From Lacinutrix mariniflava (GTDB taxonomy: Bacteria; Bacteroidota; Bacteroidia; Flavobacteriales; Flavobacteriaceae), in NCBI RefSeq assembly GCF_001418015.1, contig NZ_LIQG01000026.1:682001-746000 (forward strand): a DNA stretch of 64,000 bases, given 5' to 3'. Made by a program: the position numbers and the translations under genes. This document shows positions 33,320-43,343 of the stretch, one piece after another. Position 1 is the first letter of the stretch, and each line of letters opens with the position of its first letter. The notes below the pieces were generated by a model, which was given only the letters and a program-made list of their open reading frames with translations, did not search any database and was not told where the DNA came from.

Positions 33320-34168
33320 ATGATAGTTTTTACCAATAAATCCGAAATTAAAGATCATATCTCTAAGGAAAAAGCAAAAGGAATAACTTTTGGTTTTGTG
33401 CCAACCATGGGAGCATTGCATAATGGTCACATGTCTTTAGTAAAAAGAGCATTGCAAGAAAACAATGTTTGTGTTGTTAGTGTTTTTGTAAACCCTACAC
33501 AGTTTGATAACCTAGATGACTTGGAAAAGTATCCAAGAACTTTGGAAGAAGACATAAAGCTTTTGGAAACAATTTCTAAGGATATTTTGGTCTACGCTCC
33601 AACAGTTGAAGACATTTATGAAGGTAATACAAAAGCAGGGCATTTTAGTTTTGATGGCTTAGAATTCGAAATGGAGGGCAAATTTCGTAAAGGTCATTTT
33701 GATGGTGTTGGTACCATTGTAAAAAGACTTTTTGAAATAGTAACACCTGAAAATGCTTATTTTGGAGAAAAAGATTTTCAACAATTAGCTATCGTAAAAA
33801 AGCTAGCTCAAAAGCACGGTATTCCGGTAAATGTAAAAGGTTGTGAAATCTATAGAGAAAGTAGTGGCTTAGCATATAGTTCTAGAAATGCTAGGTTGAA
33901 ACCAGATTATAAAGCGGCGGCACCATTTATCTTTCAAACACTCCTGGCTGCTAAAGATAAGTTTGGCACAAAAAGTGCTAATGAAGTAACGAAATGGGTT
34001 GAAAAACAATTTGCTAAAAACGAGTTTTTAGAACTCGAATATTTTATAATTGCAGATATTACAACATTAAAAACAGTAAAAAGAAAGTCTAAATCTAAAA
34101 CGTATCGTGCGTTTGTTGCTGCCTATGCAGATGACATAAGATTAATAGATAATATAGCACTAAATTAA
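33320..34168 (+). CDS. panC: Pantothenate synthetase
   Basis: Joins pantoate and beta-alanine with ATP to make pantothenate, on the pathway to coenzyme A. It is about 282 residues. The HIGH-type ATP motif is [17 protein letters not shown]. The KMSKS-equivalent region is [13 protein letters not shown], with [15 protein letters not shown] before it. I use the ATG at 33320 ([13 protein letters not shown]), because an earlier candidate at 33290 would lie inside the promoter element. Followed by panD 13 bp later, so both halves of pantothenate assembly are encoded together. Confidence 0.97.
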   Translation: MIVFTNKSEIKDHISKEKAKGITFGFVPTMGALHNGHMSLVKRALQENNVCVVSVFVNPTQFDNLDDLEKYPRTLEEDIKLLETISKDILVYAPTVEDIYEGNTKAGHFSFDGLEFEMEGKFRKGHFDGVGTIVKRLFEIVTPENAYFGEKDFQQLAIVKKLAQKHGIPVNVKGCEIYRESSGLAYSSRNARLKPDYKAAAPFIFQTLLAAKDKFGTKSANEVTKWVEKQFAKNEFLELEYFIIADITTLKTVKRKSKSKTYRAFVAAYADDIRLIDNIALN

Positions 34169-34169
34169 T

Positions 34170-34177
34170 TATCTTTG
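34170..34177 (+). promoter_or_regulatory. -7 element of panD, 4 nt from the ATG
   Basis: TATCTTTG (exact TAnnTTTG), 4 nt before the panD start and immediately after the panC stop. panD may have its own leaderless transcript besides read-through from panC. Confidence 0.45.
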
Positions 34178-34181
34178 TACC

Positions 34182-34532
34182 ATGCAAATACAAGTAGTAA
34201 AATCAAAAATTCATAGAGTAAAAGTAACAGGCGCAGACCTTAATTATATTGGTAGTATTACTATCGATGAAGATTTAATGGATGCGGCTAATATTATTCA
34301 AGGAGAAAAAGTTCAGATTGTAAATAATAATAATGGAGCTCGATTAGAAACTTATGCTATTCCTGGACCAAGAAATAGCGGAGAAATAACATTAAATGGA
34401 GCGGCGGCAAGACTAGTGTCTCCTGGAGATGTGCTTATCTTGATTACCTACGGTTTTATGGATATTGAAGAAGCTAAAGTGTTTAAGCCGTCATTGGTAT
34501 TTCCCGATGAAGCTACTAATTTATTGAAATAA
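34182..34532 (+). CDS. panD: Aspartate 1-decarboxylase (pyruvoyl type)
   Basis: Produces beta-alanine for pantothenate. It is 116 residues, the normal size. The self-cleavage site is Gly24-Ser25 in [19 protein letters not shown], where Ser25 becomes the pyruvoyl group. [19 protein letters not shown] and [20 protein letters not shown] are typical of the family. It is the downstream partner of panC. Confidence 0.98.
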   Translation: MQIQVVKSKIHRVKVTGADLNYIGSITIDEDLMDAANIIQGEKVQIVNNNNGARLETYAIPGPRNSGEITLNGAAARLVSPGDVLILITYGFMDIEEAKVFKPSLVFPDEATNLLK

Positions 34533-34535
34533 CAA

Positions 34536-35489
34536 TTGAATAAGAGTCTTCTTAAAATATTAAAAATTTCGCTCCCAATTCTATTGGGCGTTTTTTTAAT
34601 ATGGTATTCTCTATCAAAGGTTTCTATAGATGAACTTGTAAAACATTTTAAATCTGCAAATTATCTTTATATCACTTTGGGTATGTTTTTAGGGTTGTTA
34701 AGTCACCTATCAAGAGCTTACAGGTGGTTATTTCAGTTAGAGCCACTTGGTTATAAAGTAAAGTTTGGAAATAGTTTAATGGCTGTTTTTGCAACTTATT
34801 TAATTAATTATACTATTCCACGTGCAGGAGAAGTTGCACGAGCATCAATATTAACTAATTACGAAGGAGTCCCTTTCGAAAAAGGTTTTGGAACTATAGT
34901 TGCAGAGCGAGTTGCAGATGTTTTAGTGATGTTATTAATTATAGCTATTACACTGTTCTTAGAGTTCGATTTTATCTATAATTTTTTTGCAGAAAGATTT
35001 AATCCACTAAAAGTTATAATAGCCTTTTCAGTGCTAGTTGCATTAGGCTTGTTTTTTATTTTTTACATTAAAAAAAGTACATCTAAAATAGCATTAAAGA
35101 TTAAGACGTTTGTTAACGGGCTCATTGAAGGCGCTCTTAGCATCTTTAAAATGAAGAAAAAATGGGCTTTCATTTTTCACACCTTCTTTATTTGGGGAAT
35201 GTATGTGCTTATGTTTTACGTTACGAGTTTTGCAATTACAGGTTTGCAGCCTATTCCATTTGGAGCCATTTTAATAGGTTTTATAGCTGCGAGTTTTAGT
35301 ATTGCTGCTACAAATGGAGGATTAGGTTCTTATCCTGTAGCCGTTTTTGGTGCCTTTGCTATCTTTGGAATTGCCGAAACACCAAGTATTGCATTTGGCT
35401 GGATTATGTGGACATCTCAAACCGTAATGATTATCCTTTTAGGAGGCTTGTCTCTATTGGTTCTGCCTATTTACAATAGAAAAAAATAA
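34536..35489 (+). CDS. Lysylphosphatidylglycerol synthase-type flippase-like membrane protein (UPF0104)
   Basis: Polytopic membrane protein of 317 residues with about seven to eight helices, related to the membrane part of MprF (UPF0104/AglD2 group). Typical segments are SHLSRAYRWLFQLEPLGYKV, INYTIPRAGEVARASILTNY, ERVADVLVMLLIIAIT and AATNGGLGSYPVAVFGAF. There is no cytoplasmic aminoacyl-transferase domain, so it does not itself lysinylate lipids; lipid transport is a family suggestion. The first codon is TTG at 34536, 3 nt after the panD stop; no ATG fits in frame without losing the first membrane segment. Confidence 0.88.
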   Translation: MNKSLLKILKISLPILLGVFLIWYSLSKVSIDELVKHFKSANYLYITLGMFLGLLSHLSRAYRWLFQLEPLGYKVKFGNSLMAVFATYLINYTIPRAGEVARASILTNYEGVPFEKGFGTIVAERVADVLVMLLIIAITLFLEFDFIYNFFAERFNPLKVIIAFSVLVALGLFFIFYIKKSTSKIALKIKTFVNGLIEGALSIFKMKKKWAFIFHTFFIWGMYVLMFYVTSFAITGLQPIPFGAILIGFIAASFSIAATNGGLGSYPVAVFGAFAIFGIAETPSIAFGWIMWTSQTVMIILLGGLSLLVLPIYNRKK

Positions 35490-35524
35490 TTTGTACATTG
35501 CATTTTAATTTTATATAAACCATT

Positions 35525-36670
35525 ATGAAACGTATTTTACACCTTTTCGTTATACTTTTTTCAGCCCAATTTATTGGTGCTCAAGTCACTTATAAAAATT
35601 TTAATTCCGAAAAACTTGGAGAGGCAAGAGAAGTTAAAATTCAATTACCAAGAAGTTACGATTCTGGCGATAAAAGTTATCCTATAATTGTAGTTTTAGA
35701 TGGTGATTATATGTTCGAAATTGTAGCAGGAAATGTTGAATACGCAGCCTATTGGGAAGATATTCCAGAGGCAATAGTCGTTGGAGTTAATCAGTTCGAT
35801 AAACGAGAAAGCGACACTATGTATTCTGAGCAAAATTCATTACCTATAGAAACAGGTGCAGCTTTTTTCGACTTTATTGGCATGGAATTAATGCCTTACA
35901 TAGAAAAAACCTACAGAACAGAAAAATTTAAAGTAGCTGTTGGTCATGGAATTACGGCAAACTTTATTAATTACTATTTATTTAAAGAAGTTCCTTTATT
36001 TAATGCGTACATAGGTTTAAGTCCAGAACTAGCTCCAGATATGCAAACCTTTTTAACCGAAAGACTTCCTAATATAACGACTAAAACATTCTATTATTTA
36101 GCAACATCTAATAACGATATTAAAGGCATTAAGGCAAATACAGAAGCTTTAAATACGGCTATAAAAGGAATAGATAATAAAAATGTATTAAGCACGTTTG
36201 ATAATTTTGAAGGCCCTACGCATTATTCGCTTCCGGCACATGCTATACCTAAAGCGTTAGAAAGTATTTTCTTTGTTTTTAAACCAATTTCTAAGGAAGA
36301 ATATAAAGAGACCATTTTAAAACTAGAAACATCTCCTGTAGATTATTTAACAGAAAAATATGAAATGATCGACGATCTTTTCGGTATAAAAAAGCCAATA
36401 CTAGTAAACGATTTTAGAGCGATAGCAGCAGCAATAAACAAGTCTAAAAAGTATGAGTATTTTGAGCCTCTAGGAAAATTAGCTAGAAAGGAATATCCAA
36501 ATACACTTTTAGGAAATTACTATTTAGGACGCTTTTATGAAGAAACTGGGGCTACAAAAAAAGCAATGAAAACGTACCAGTCAGCCTATATATTAGAGGA
36601 AATAGGCGGTATTACAAAAGATCACGTGTTAGAATTGTCTGAGCAAATTAAAGCCGATTTCGGATATTAA
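35525..36670 (+). CDS. Putative esterase (PF00756-like) with the catalytic serine lost
   Basis: Secreted alpha/beta hydrolase-fold protein of 381 residues with signal peptide MKRILHLFVILFSAQFIGA. It matches the Esterase D/IroE-type family: REVKIQLPRSYDSGDKSYPI, IVVLDGDYMFEIVAGNVEYA and YIEKTYRTEKFKVAVGHGI. The nucleophile elbow, usually GHSxGG, here reads GHGITAN, with Gly142 (codon GGA at 35948) in the serine position. The histidine region THYSLP (His233) remains. It is therefore likely a pseudoenzyme or binding protein. The C-terminal 60 residues look like a TPR-type helical repeat (LGNYYLGRFYEETGATKKAM). Confidence 0.82.
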   Translation: MKRILHLFVILFSAQFIGAQVTYKNFNSEKLGEAREVKIQLPRSYDSGDKSYPIIVVLDGDYMFEIVAGNVEYAAYWEDIPEAIVVGVNQFDKRESDTMYSEQNSLPIETGAAFFDFIGMELMPYIEKTYRTEKFKVAVGHGITANFINYYLFKEVPLFNAYIGLSPELAPDMQTFLTERLPNITTKTFYYLATSNNDIKGIKANTEALNTAIKGIDNKNVLSTFDNFEGPTHYSLPAHAIPKALESIFFVFKPISKEEYKETILKLETSPVDYLTEKYEMIDDLFGIKKPILVNDFRAIAAAINKSKKYEYFEPLGKLARKEYPNTLLGNYYLGRFYEETGATKKAMKTYQSAYILEEIGGITKDHVLELSEQIKADFGY

Positions 36671-36770
36671 TAAAAAAGATTTTTTTCGCTTTCGCGGAAG
36701 GATTAATTAACTAAAATAAAGAGATTTCTGCTGTTTCTTATATAGTTTCAGTACAAAGACGAAAGCAATT

Positions 36771-38129
36771 ATGGCTAAAGTAAAAACCACCTTTTTTTGC
36801 CAAAGTTGTGGCACACAATATTCTAAATGGCAAGGACAATGTACAGCCTGTAAAGAATGGAATACTATTGTAGAAGAAGTCGTTCAAAAACCAGAGAAAA
36901 GTGAATGGAAAACGCCTACAAATACAAAAAAACGTACCTCTAGACCGCTAACAATAAAAGAAATAGATTCTTCAAAGGAAGCAAGATTAGATACTTTAGA
37001 TGGTGAGTTTAATCGTGTTTTAGGTGGCGGAATTGTACCTGGCTCATTAACGCTTTTAGGAGGAGAACCAGGAATTGGTAAAAGTACATTACTACTTCAA
37101 ATCTCACTAAAATTACCATACAAGACGTTATATGTTTCAGGTGAAGAAAGTCAGAAACAAATAAAAATGCGTGCCGAACGTATTAATCCAGAGAACGATA
37201 GTTGTTATATTCTTACGGAAACCAAAACGCAAAACATATTTAAGCAAATTGAGGCTTTAGAGCCAGATATTGTTATTATAGATTCTATTCAAACCTTGCA
37301 TAGCGATTATATAGAATCCTCTAGTGGAAGCATTTCGCAAGTAAAAGAATGTACAACAGAGCTTATTAAGTTTGCTAAAGAAACCAATACACCAGTAATT
37401 TTAATTGGTCATATTACTAAAGACGGTCATATTGCAGGTCCAAAAATTCTGGAACATATGGTCGATACTGTTTTACAATTTGAAGGAGACAGAAATCATG
37501 TTTTTAGAATTTTACGTGCTCAAAAAAACCGTTTCGGTTCTACACACGAACTTGGTATTTATGAAATGCAAGGGACAGGTTTAAGAGAGGTTAGTAATCC
37601 AAGCGAGATTTTAATTTCAAAAAAAGACGAAGAACTTTCAGGTAATGCTATTGCTGCAACTTTAGAAGGCGTTCGACCTTTAATGATAGAAGTACAGGCC
37701 TTAGTAAGTACTGCGGTTTATGGAACACCGCAACGTAGTGCAACAGGTTTTAATGCTAAACGACTAAATATGCTTTTAGCGGTTTTAGAAAAACGAGCTG
37801 GTTTTCGTTTAGGAGCAAAAGATGTATTTTTAAACATTACAGGTGGTATTAACGTAGATGATCCGGCTATAGATTTAGCAGTAGTAGCTTCTATATTATC
37901 TTCAAACGAAGACGAAGCTTTACCATCAAATTATTGTTTTGCTGCAGAAGTTGGTTTGTCTGGAGAAATTCGTCCAGTTCAACGCGTGGAACAACGTATT
38001 CTTGAGGCTGAGAAACTTGGTTTTTCAACTATATTCGTTTCAAAATACAATAAAATTTCACTTGAAGATACCGAAATAAAAATTCAACTCATCTCTAAAA
38101 TTGAAGATTTGGTAGACTTTATTGTGTAA
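36771..38129 (+). CDS. radA: DNA repair protein RadA
   Basis: RecA-related branch-migration helicase that processes recombination intermediates, 452 residues. N-terminal zinc finger C-x2-C-x10-C-x2-C (Cys10, 13, 24, 27: CQSCGTQYSKW, QCTACKEW). Walker A GGEPGIGKSTLLLQIS. RadA-specific KNRFGS motif. C-terminal Lon protease-like domain (IEVQALVSTAVYGTPQRSAT, then GINVDDPAIDLAVVASILSS). Length and order are typical. Its neighbours are unrelated, and no SOS palindrome like that at 18140 is seen upstream. Confidence 0.97.
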   Translation: MAKVKTTFFCQSCGTQYSKWQGQCTACKEWNTIVEEVVQKPEKSEWKTPTNTKKRTSRPLTIKEIDSSKEARLDTLDGEFNRVLGGGIVPGSLTLLGGEPGIGKSTLLLQISLKLPYKTLYVSGEESQKQIKMRAERINPENDSCYILTETKTQNIFKQIEALEPDIVIIDSIQTLHSDYIESSSGSISQVKECTTELIKFAKETNTPVILIGHITKDGHIAGPKILEHMVDTVLQFEGDRNHVFRILRAQKNRFGSTHELGIYEMQGTGLREVSNPSEILISKKDEELSGNAIAATLEGVRPLMIEVQALVSTAVYGTPQRSATGFNAKRLNMLLAVLEKRAGFRLGAKDVFLNITGGINVDDPAIDLAVVASILSSNEDEALPSNYCFAAEVGLSGEIRPVQRVEQRILEAEKLGFSTIFVSKYNKISLEDTEIKIQLISKIEDLVDFIV

Positions 38130-38300
38130 AAATGTATAAGCAAATTAAGTTGCCGAAGCGAACTTAACAGTTATTAAATCAAGTAGTTATTCGTTTTTAG
38201 TTTAAAATGCGTTAATGCATAAACTAAACGATAATTTGTGCATTTAATCGAATAATAAATGTTTGTGTTTGTTATTTAAACTAATATTGCGCCTACTTTT

Positions 38301-38308
38301 TACCTTTG
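38301..38308 (+). promoter_or_regulatory. -7 element of the T9SS cargo gene
   Basis: TACCTTTG matches TAnnTTTG, 36 nt before the start at 38345. The rest of the 215-bp gap after radA holds short weak inverted repeats only. Confidence 0.45.
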
Positions 38309-38344
38309 ACTCCCCAAGTCTATTGGAAATTAATGATTTAACCT

Positions 38345-41300
38345 ATGAATACAACACTACTTAAAAGTGCTTTTTTAGTACTTTTCTTCTTTTTAATAAA
38401 TAATATTTACTCACAATGTAATAATTGTGATGTTGTTGGTCCTACAACAGGTAATTTTGTTTTTGCGAGTAATACTAAAACTTGTTTTACAGCAAATGCA
38501 ACACTTACCGATGTTACTTTTCATGATAATAGTTCGGTTTGTATTGCACCAGGTATAACAGTAACTATAAATGGTACTATAATAACAACGATAAATACCA
38601 GCGTAGATATTGATGTACAAGGTTCTTTTATTATTTTTCAACCTGTTGAATTTAAAAGTGAACTAGATTTATTTGTTTCGGCAACGGGATATTTAAAAAC
38701 CGGAACATCTGGAAATGTAGATTTTGATTTCAATAGTTCAGGAGCTAATAGTATTGTAAATTATGGCTTAATAGAAATGGGAGCTTTAAAATTTGATAGC
38801 CCTTCTGCTAATAATTTCATTGAAAATTTTGGGACTTTCGATATTAATAAAGACATAGTATTAGAAGGTGCAACTAACCTTAGAAATAGAGGTGATTTGA
38901 ATATAGGATTAAGTTTTGTTTTTAAGTCTAATGTTATATTTAGTAATTGTGGTAATGTAACTACAGAACAAGGATTTGATTTAGATGGAGGAAAGATAAT
39001 TAATACTGGACTTTTTATAACAGAATCGGGGACTATTGTCTTTAATGGAGGTGTGTTAGAAAATTATGCAACTATGGATCTTAATTCTGGTATGAATATG
39101 TCTTCAAGTTCTGATTATCTTTATAATGAAGGAGAAATGACAATTAAAAGTACTGTTAATGTTACAAATGGTGTTTTTGCAGGTCCAACCAGTAACTCTA
39201 AACTTGGATATATAAGATTTGGACAAAAAGCTACTTTTAATAGTGGTACAATAGGCCCAAACCTTGATTTAGAGTATTATCCAGGAACAAATGCAGCAGA
39301 CAAAGCTAATGTCTACCAAAATTTTAATAACTCTACAGAGTTAGCAAATGTTTCTAAAGCTTGTATTGCTTATGGTAACTGTTCACAAACTCTAATGTTA
39401 GATAATGATTGTAGAAATTTTGACGGAACACTAATTGATTATTGTGTAGATGGTGCTATTTTAGGTACAGCAACTACTAATGATCCAGATGGAGATGGGT
39501 TAAATAACAGTTGTGATCTTGATAATGATAATGATGGTATACTAGACTTTGATGAATGTGGAAGAGTAGAATTTAGTACTTTTTCTGTTACAAACGGAAA
39601 CACTCAAACCTTTAACTTGACTGCTTCAACAGGTGGTTATGTAATTGATATTTCTTCGATAGACAATAGTTTTAATTTAATTATAAACGGTACCAAATTA
39701 GTGCCTGATGAAATTCAGTTTGATAATACGTGGGCATATACAACTGGAGAGTCTTTAGTACGTTTTGCTTCAGATAATTCTTTATATGGTCAGTCTGGTA
39801 ATTCTAATGTTTGGTCAATAAATTATAATAATAGTAATCCGTTATTCATTTCATTAAGAATTTTTATATCTCCAAACGGAGAAGTTTCTATTCAGGGAAA
39901 ACGTACAGCAACTTCAATATTAGAAGATTTAATTATAGACCCATCTCATCCACAGTTTAATACAATAACATGGAATTCGTCTGCAACAAATACTGTTAAG
40001 GTTACACAAAAAGTTCAAGGACCTACATTTTTGTATGCAACGGGTTATGGCTTAAATTGTAGTAATGATTTAGATGGAGATAATATCCCAGATTTTATTG
40101 ACATAGATAGTGATAATGACGGTATTCCAGATAATGTAGAAGCTCAAACAACAATAGGTTATATTGCTCCAAGTGGTAATGGTGCATCAATGATAGATGC
40201 AAATAATGATGGAGTTGACGATAATTATGGAGAAGGCTTTGTAAACATAGAAGATACAGATGGAGATGGTACTCCAGACTATTTAGATTTAGATTCAGAC
40301 AACGATCAAATGTTGGATATTGAAGAAAACGGAATGGCTAATGTAGCAAGTGGTGTAGATACAGATTTAGATGGTTTAGATGATTCTTTTGAAGGATCTA
40401 ATGTTAATGATTTAGATTATAACGATGAGATAGATGATCCAACTAATTTAACAGTTTTACCAGATGCAGATGGAGATTTATTTACAGTTGGTGATTTAGA
40501 TTATAGAGATGTTTTTAATGTTAATCCACCATCTTCAGCAACTATCGATTTCGATGGAATAGATGATTATTTAGATACAGCACCTTACATAGAAAACTGG
40601 ACAGCAGGAACAGTTATGGGATGGGTAAAAATTGGTCATACTTCAAGTGGGAACCTTCCAAATTTATATAGTGTTGCAGGTCAGGAAAATATGAGGTTAT
40701 ACGTAACTAATGGTAGGACACCTGCTTTTTATGTTATTACTCAAGATCAAGTAACAGCTTCTAGTAACTATCCTTCTAATATACAGGTTCAACCAGATTC
40801 GTCATTAGGTATTAAATTAGAAAATGATCTATGGTATCATTTAACAGGAGTATTTAATTCTTCAGACCAAACAGTTAAATTGTATTTAAATGGAGAATTG
40901 GTTGGTACAACAACAGATTCAAGATTAAATTCTGAACTTTTAACTAAAAATTTTAATGGAACTCCTCATATTTATTCACAAAGAGGATTTACAATAGGAC
41001 GATATCCAACAAATACAAGCACAGCTGGTTTTGGTCATTTTAAAGGAGATATTGATGAAGTTAGAATTTTTGATTCTGCATTAACAAACGATCAAATAAA
41101 ACAAATGGTATATCAAGAAATTGAGAATAACTCAGGAGTTTTAAGAGGTACTGTTATACCAAAAGATATTCAAGATTTTAGTACTTCAGAAAAGGTATTA
41201 TGGAGTCGTTTAAAAGGATATTACCCAATGTCTAACATAATTAGTAATACAACATCTGATTATTCCGAAAATAATAATAACTTAGAACTTCATAATATCA

Positions 41301-43147
41301 CAAGCGTTCAAGAGCAAACAGCTCCAATGCCTTATCAAACAATAGCAGATGGAAATTGGTCAACAACAGCAACATGGCTTCATGGAGATGTTTGGGATAT
41401 TACAGATGAAGTAAATAATAAAGACTGGTCTATTGTAAGTGTAAAAAATAATGTAGATACAGCTGTAAATCATACAACGCTAGGTTTGTTAGTAGATGCA
41501 AATAAAGAATTAGAAATTGCAAATAACGAACTTAAAAACACGTGGTATTTAGAATTAAATGGCTTTATAGATCTTGAGAATGATTCTCAATTAATTCAAA
41601 CTAACGATAGTGAGTTAGTTGTTGGTACTAATGGTAGAATAGAAAGAGATCAACAAGGAACAGAAAATTTATATACTTATAATTATTTTTCGTCTCCAGT
41701 ACATTCTAGTGATACCAACTCGGTAGTAGATGGAAATGAAATTTACACTATAGGTAATGTTATGATGGATGGAACAGATCCTACTAATCCAATAGCAATC
41801 GACTTTATTGGTGGTTATAATGGAGATAATAGTACTTCATCAATTAAAATTGCTAATTATTGGCTATGGAAATACGGAAACCTTGCAACAGATTACTATA
41901 ATTGGCAACATGTCTCAGATAATGGAAGTCTTAAAGTTGGAGAAGGCTACTCGATGAAAGGACCTGGGTTAGGAGCTGTTACCAACGAACAAAATTATAC
42001 TTTTTCTGGTAAGCCTAACAATGGTGCAATACTATTGCCAATAACGACAGGTAATACTTACTTAGTTGGTAACCCATACGCATCTGCAATAGATGCTCAT
42101 GAATTTATTAATGACAATCCAAATCTTACTGGAAAGCTTTATTTTTGGGAGCATTTTGCAGGAGGTACACACAATACTGTAGGATACCAAGGAGGTTATG
42201 GAGTACGAAACCTTTCGGGCGGAGCTCCTGCAATACAGCACAACTATACAACAGGAGGAACAGATGCATCAGGAGGTACTGGTATAAAGACACCAAGACG
42301 TTACATACCTGTAGGTCAAGGGTTCTTTGTAGAAGGATTAAGTTCTGGCGATATTAAATTTGACAACGATCAAAGAATTTTTGTTAAAGAAATAGGGAAT
42401 GCAAATTCATGGTTTTTTAAGAATAATACTACTTCTGTTACTAATACAGAAGACAATGCAGTAGAGGATTTAAGATCTAAATTTAGATTTGGCTATAAAT
42501 CTCCCGAAACTTATAAAAGACAAATTCTTTTAACCATCGACGAAAATACAAGTATAGATTATAATTGGGGATACGATGCTAAAATAGACGAAGTTAATAT
42601 TGAAGATATGTATTGGAATTTTGCAAATGAGAAATTTGTAATACAAGGAACAAACGAAACTTTACCAACAACAGCTCTGCCATTAACTGTTAAAACGGAA
42701 AATGGAGGTATTATAGAAATAGGTATTGATGCATTAGAAAATGTAGATCCATCTTTAGACATTTATTTAAAAGATAATGATACATACCATAATCTTAGAA
42801 CACTAGCATATACAGTAACAGTAGAAGCAGGTGTTGTTGCTAATCGATTTGAAATTGTATTTACACCAGGAGAAACGCTAAACACTGAAGATTTCGATAC
42901 AAAAGAAAACACTACTATTTTTTATAACAATACTCAAGAATCTCTATTTGTAAAAGGATTAAAAGATAATGTAAAGCAATTAGTTTTATATAATACTTTA
43001 GGTCAAAATGTATTTAATAAACAAGACTTAAGTGCACAAACATTAGCAAACGGTATTTCAATTTCAAACTTAAGCACAGGTTTATATATTGTTAGTATTA
43101 AGACAGAAAATAATACTATAATAGATAAGAAGATAATAATAGAATAA
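38345..43147 (+). CDS. Large secreted T9SS cargo protein with LamG domain and calcium repeats
   Basis: Surface or secreted protein of 1600 residues. The signal peptide is followed by a beta-helix-like N-terminal part. Thrombospondin type 3 Ca-binding repeats lie at about 375-405 ([20 protein letters not shown]) and 570-718 ([20 protein letters not shown]). A LamG/concanavalin-like domain follows at about 732-920 ([40 protein letters not shown]). A further beta-rich region contains a segment typical of T9SS proteins ([11 protein letters not shown]). The type A T9SS sorting domain covers the last 75 residues ([40 protein letters not shown]). Likely an adhesin or surface polymer-binding protein; ligand unknown. 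Confidence 0.9.
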   Translation: MNTTLLKSAFLVLFFFLINNIYSQCNNCDVVGPTTGNFVFASNTKTCFTANATLTDVTFHDNSSVCIAPGITVTINGTIITTINTSVDIDVQGSFIIFQPVEFKSELDLFVSATGYLKTGTSGNVDFDFNSSGANSIVNYGLIEMGALKFDSPSANNFIENFGTFDINKDIVLEGATNLRNRGDLNIGLSFVFKSNVIFSNCGNVTTEQGFDLDGGKIINTGLFITESGTIVFNGGVLENYATMDLNSGMNMSSSSDYLYNEGEMTIKSTVNVTNGVFAGPTSNSKLGYIRFGQKATFNSGTIGPNLDLEYYPGTNAADKANVYQNFNNSTELANVSKACIAYGNCSQTLMLDNDCRNFDGTLIDYCVDGAILGTATTNDPDGDGLNNSCDLDNDNDGILDFDECGRVEFSTFSVTNGNTQTFNLTASTGGYVIDISSIDNSFNLIINGTKLVPDEIQFDNTWAYTTGESLVRFASDNSLYGQSGNSNVWSINYNNSNPLFISLRIFISPNGEVSIQGKRTATSILEDLIIDPSHPQFNTITWNSSATNTVKVTQKVQGPTFLYATGYGLNCSNDLDGDNIPDFIDIDSDNDGIPDNVEAQTTIGYIAPSGNGASMIDANNDGVDDNYGEGFVNIEDTDGDGTPDYLDLDSDNDQMLDIEENGMANVASGVDTDLDGLDDSFEGSNVNDLDYNDEIDDPTNLTVLPDADGDLFTVGDLDYRDVFNVNPPSSATIDFDGIDDYLDTAPYIENWTAGTVMGWVKIGHTSSGNLPNLYSVAGQENMRLYVTNGRTPAFYVITQDQVTASSNYPSNIQVQPDSSLGIKLENDLWYHLTGVFNSSDQTVKLYLNGELVGTTTDSRLNSELLTKNFNGTPHIYSQRGFTIGRYPTNTSTAGFGHFKGDIDEVRIFDSALTNDQIKQMVYQEIENNSGVLRGTVIPKDIQDFSTSEKVLWSRLKGYYPMSNIISNTTSDYSENNNNLELHNITSVQEQTAPMPYQTIADGNWSTTATWLHGDVWDITDEVNNKDWSIVSVKNNVDTAVNHTTLGLLVDANKELEIANNELKNTWYLELNGFIDLENDSQLIQTNDSELVVGTNGRIERDQQGTENLYTYNYFSSPVHSSDTNSVVDGNEIYTIGNVMMDGTDPTNPIAIDFIGGYNGDNSTSSIKIANYWLWKYGNLATDYYNWQHVSDNGSLKVGEGYSMKGPGLGAVTNEQNYTFSGKPNNGAILLPITTGNTYLVGNPYASAIDAHEFINDNPNLTGKLYFWEHFAGGTHNTVGYQGGYGVRNLSGGAPAIQHNYTTGGTDASGGTGIKTPRRYIPVGQGFFVEGLSSGDIKFDNDQRIFVKEIGNANSWFFKNNTTSVTNTEDNAVEDLRSKFRFGYKSPETYKRQILLTIDENTSIDYNWGYDAKIDEVNIEDMYWNFANEKFVIQGTNETLPTTALPLTVKTENGGIIEIGIDALENVDPSLDIYLKDNDTYHNLRTLAYTVTVEAGVVANRFEIVFTPGETLNTEDFDTKENTTIFYNNTQESLFVKGLKDNVKQLVLYNTLGQNVFNKQDLSAQTLANGISISNLSTGLYIVSIKTENNTIIDKKIIIE

Positions 43148-43167
43148 CGATCCCTTAATTTTAATTT

Positions 43168-43198
43168 AAAAGCTTCAGTTTTTTACTGAAGCTTTTTT
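43168..43198 (+). terminator. Terminator of the T9SS cargo gene
   Basis: AAAAGCTTCAGT (43168-43179) pairs with ACTGAAGCTTTT (43185-43196), then more T residues. Confidence 0.92.
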
Positions 43199-43343
43199 TG
43201 TGCCATAAAAGCAGTCCTTTTAGTAGAATTTCTTAATTTCGCTTTTCCTATTAGAAATAAGTCAAATGCTTAGTAATTTGATGGTTAGAAATGGTCTCAA
43301 TTGACTTATTCCATGTGACTTTATAGGAAAATAATACAAATAG

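Noticed and set aside
36671-36720. Small hairpin TTCGCTTTCGCGGAA before radA
   Set aside because: Only about five paired bases and no T run; seen as background AT-rich spacer.
43199-43343. T-box or other tRNA-sensing leader before ileS
   Set aside because: The 145-bp spacer shows no T-box sequence or terminator-antiterminator pair; T-box leaders are not expected in Bacteroidota.
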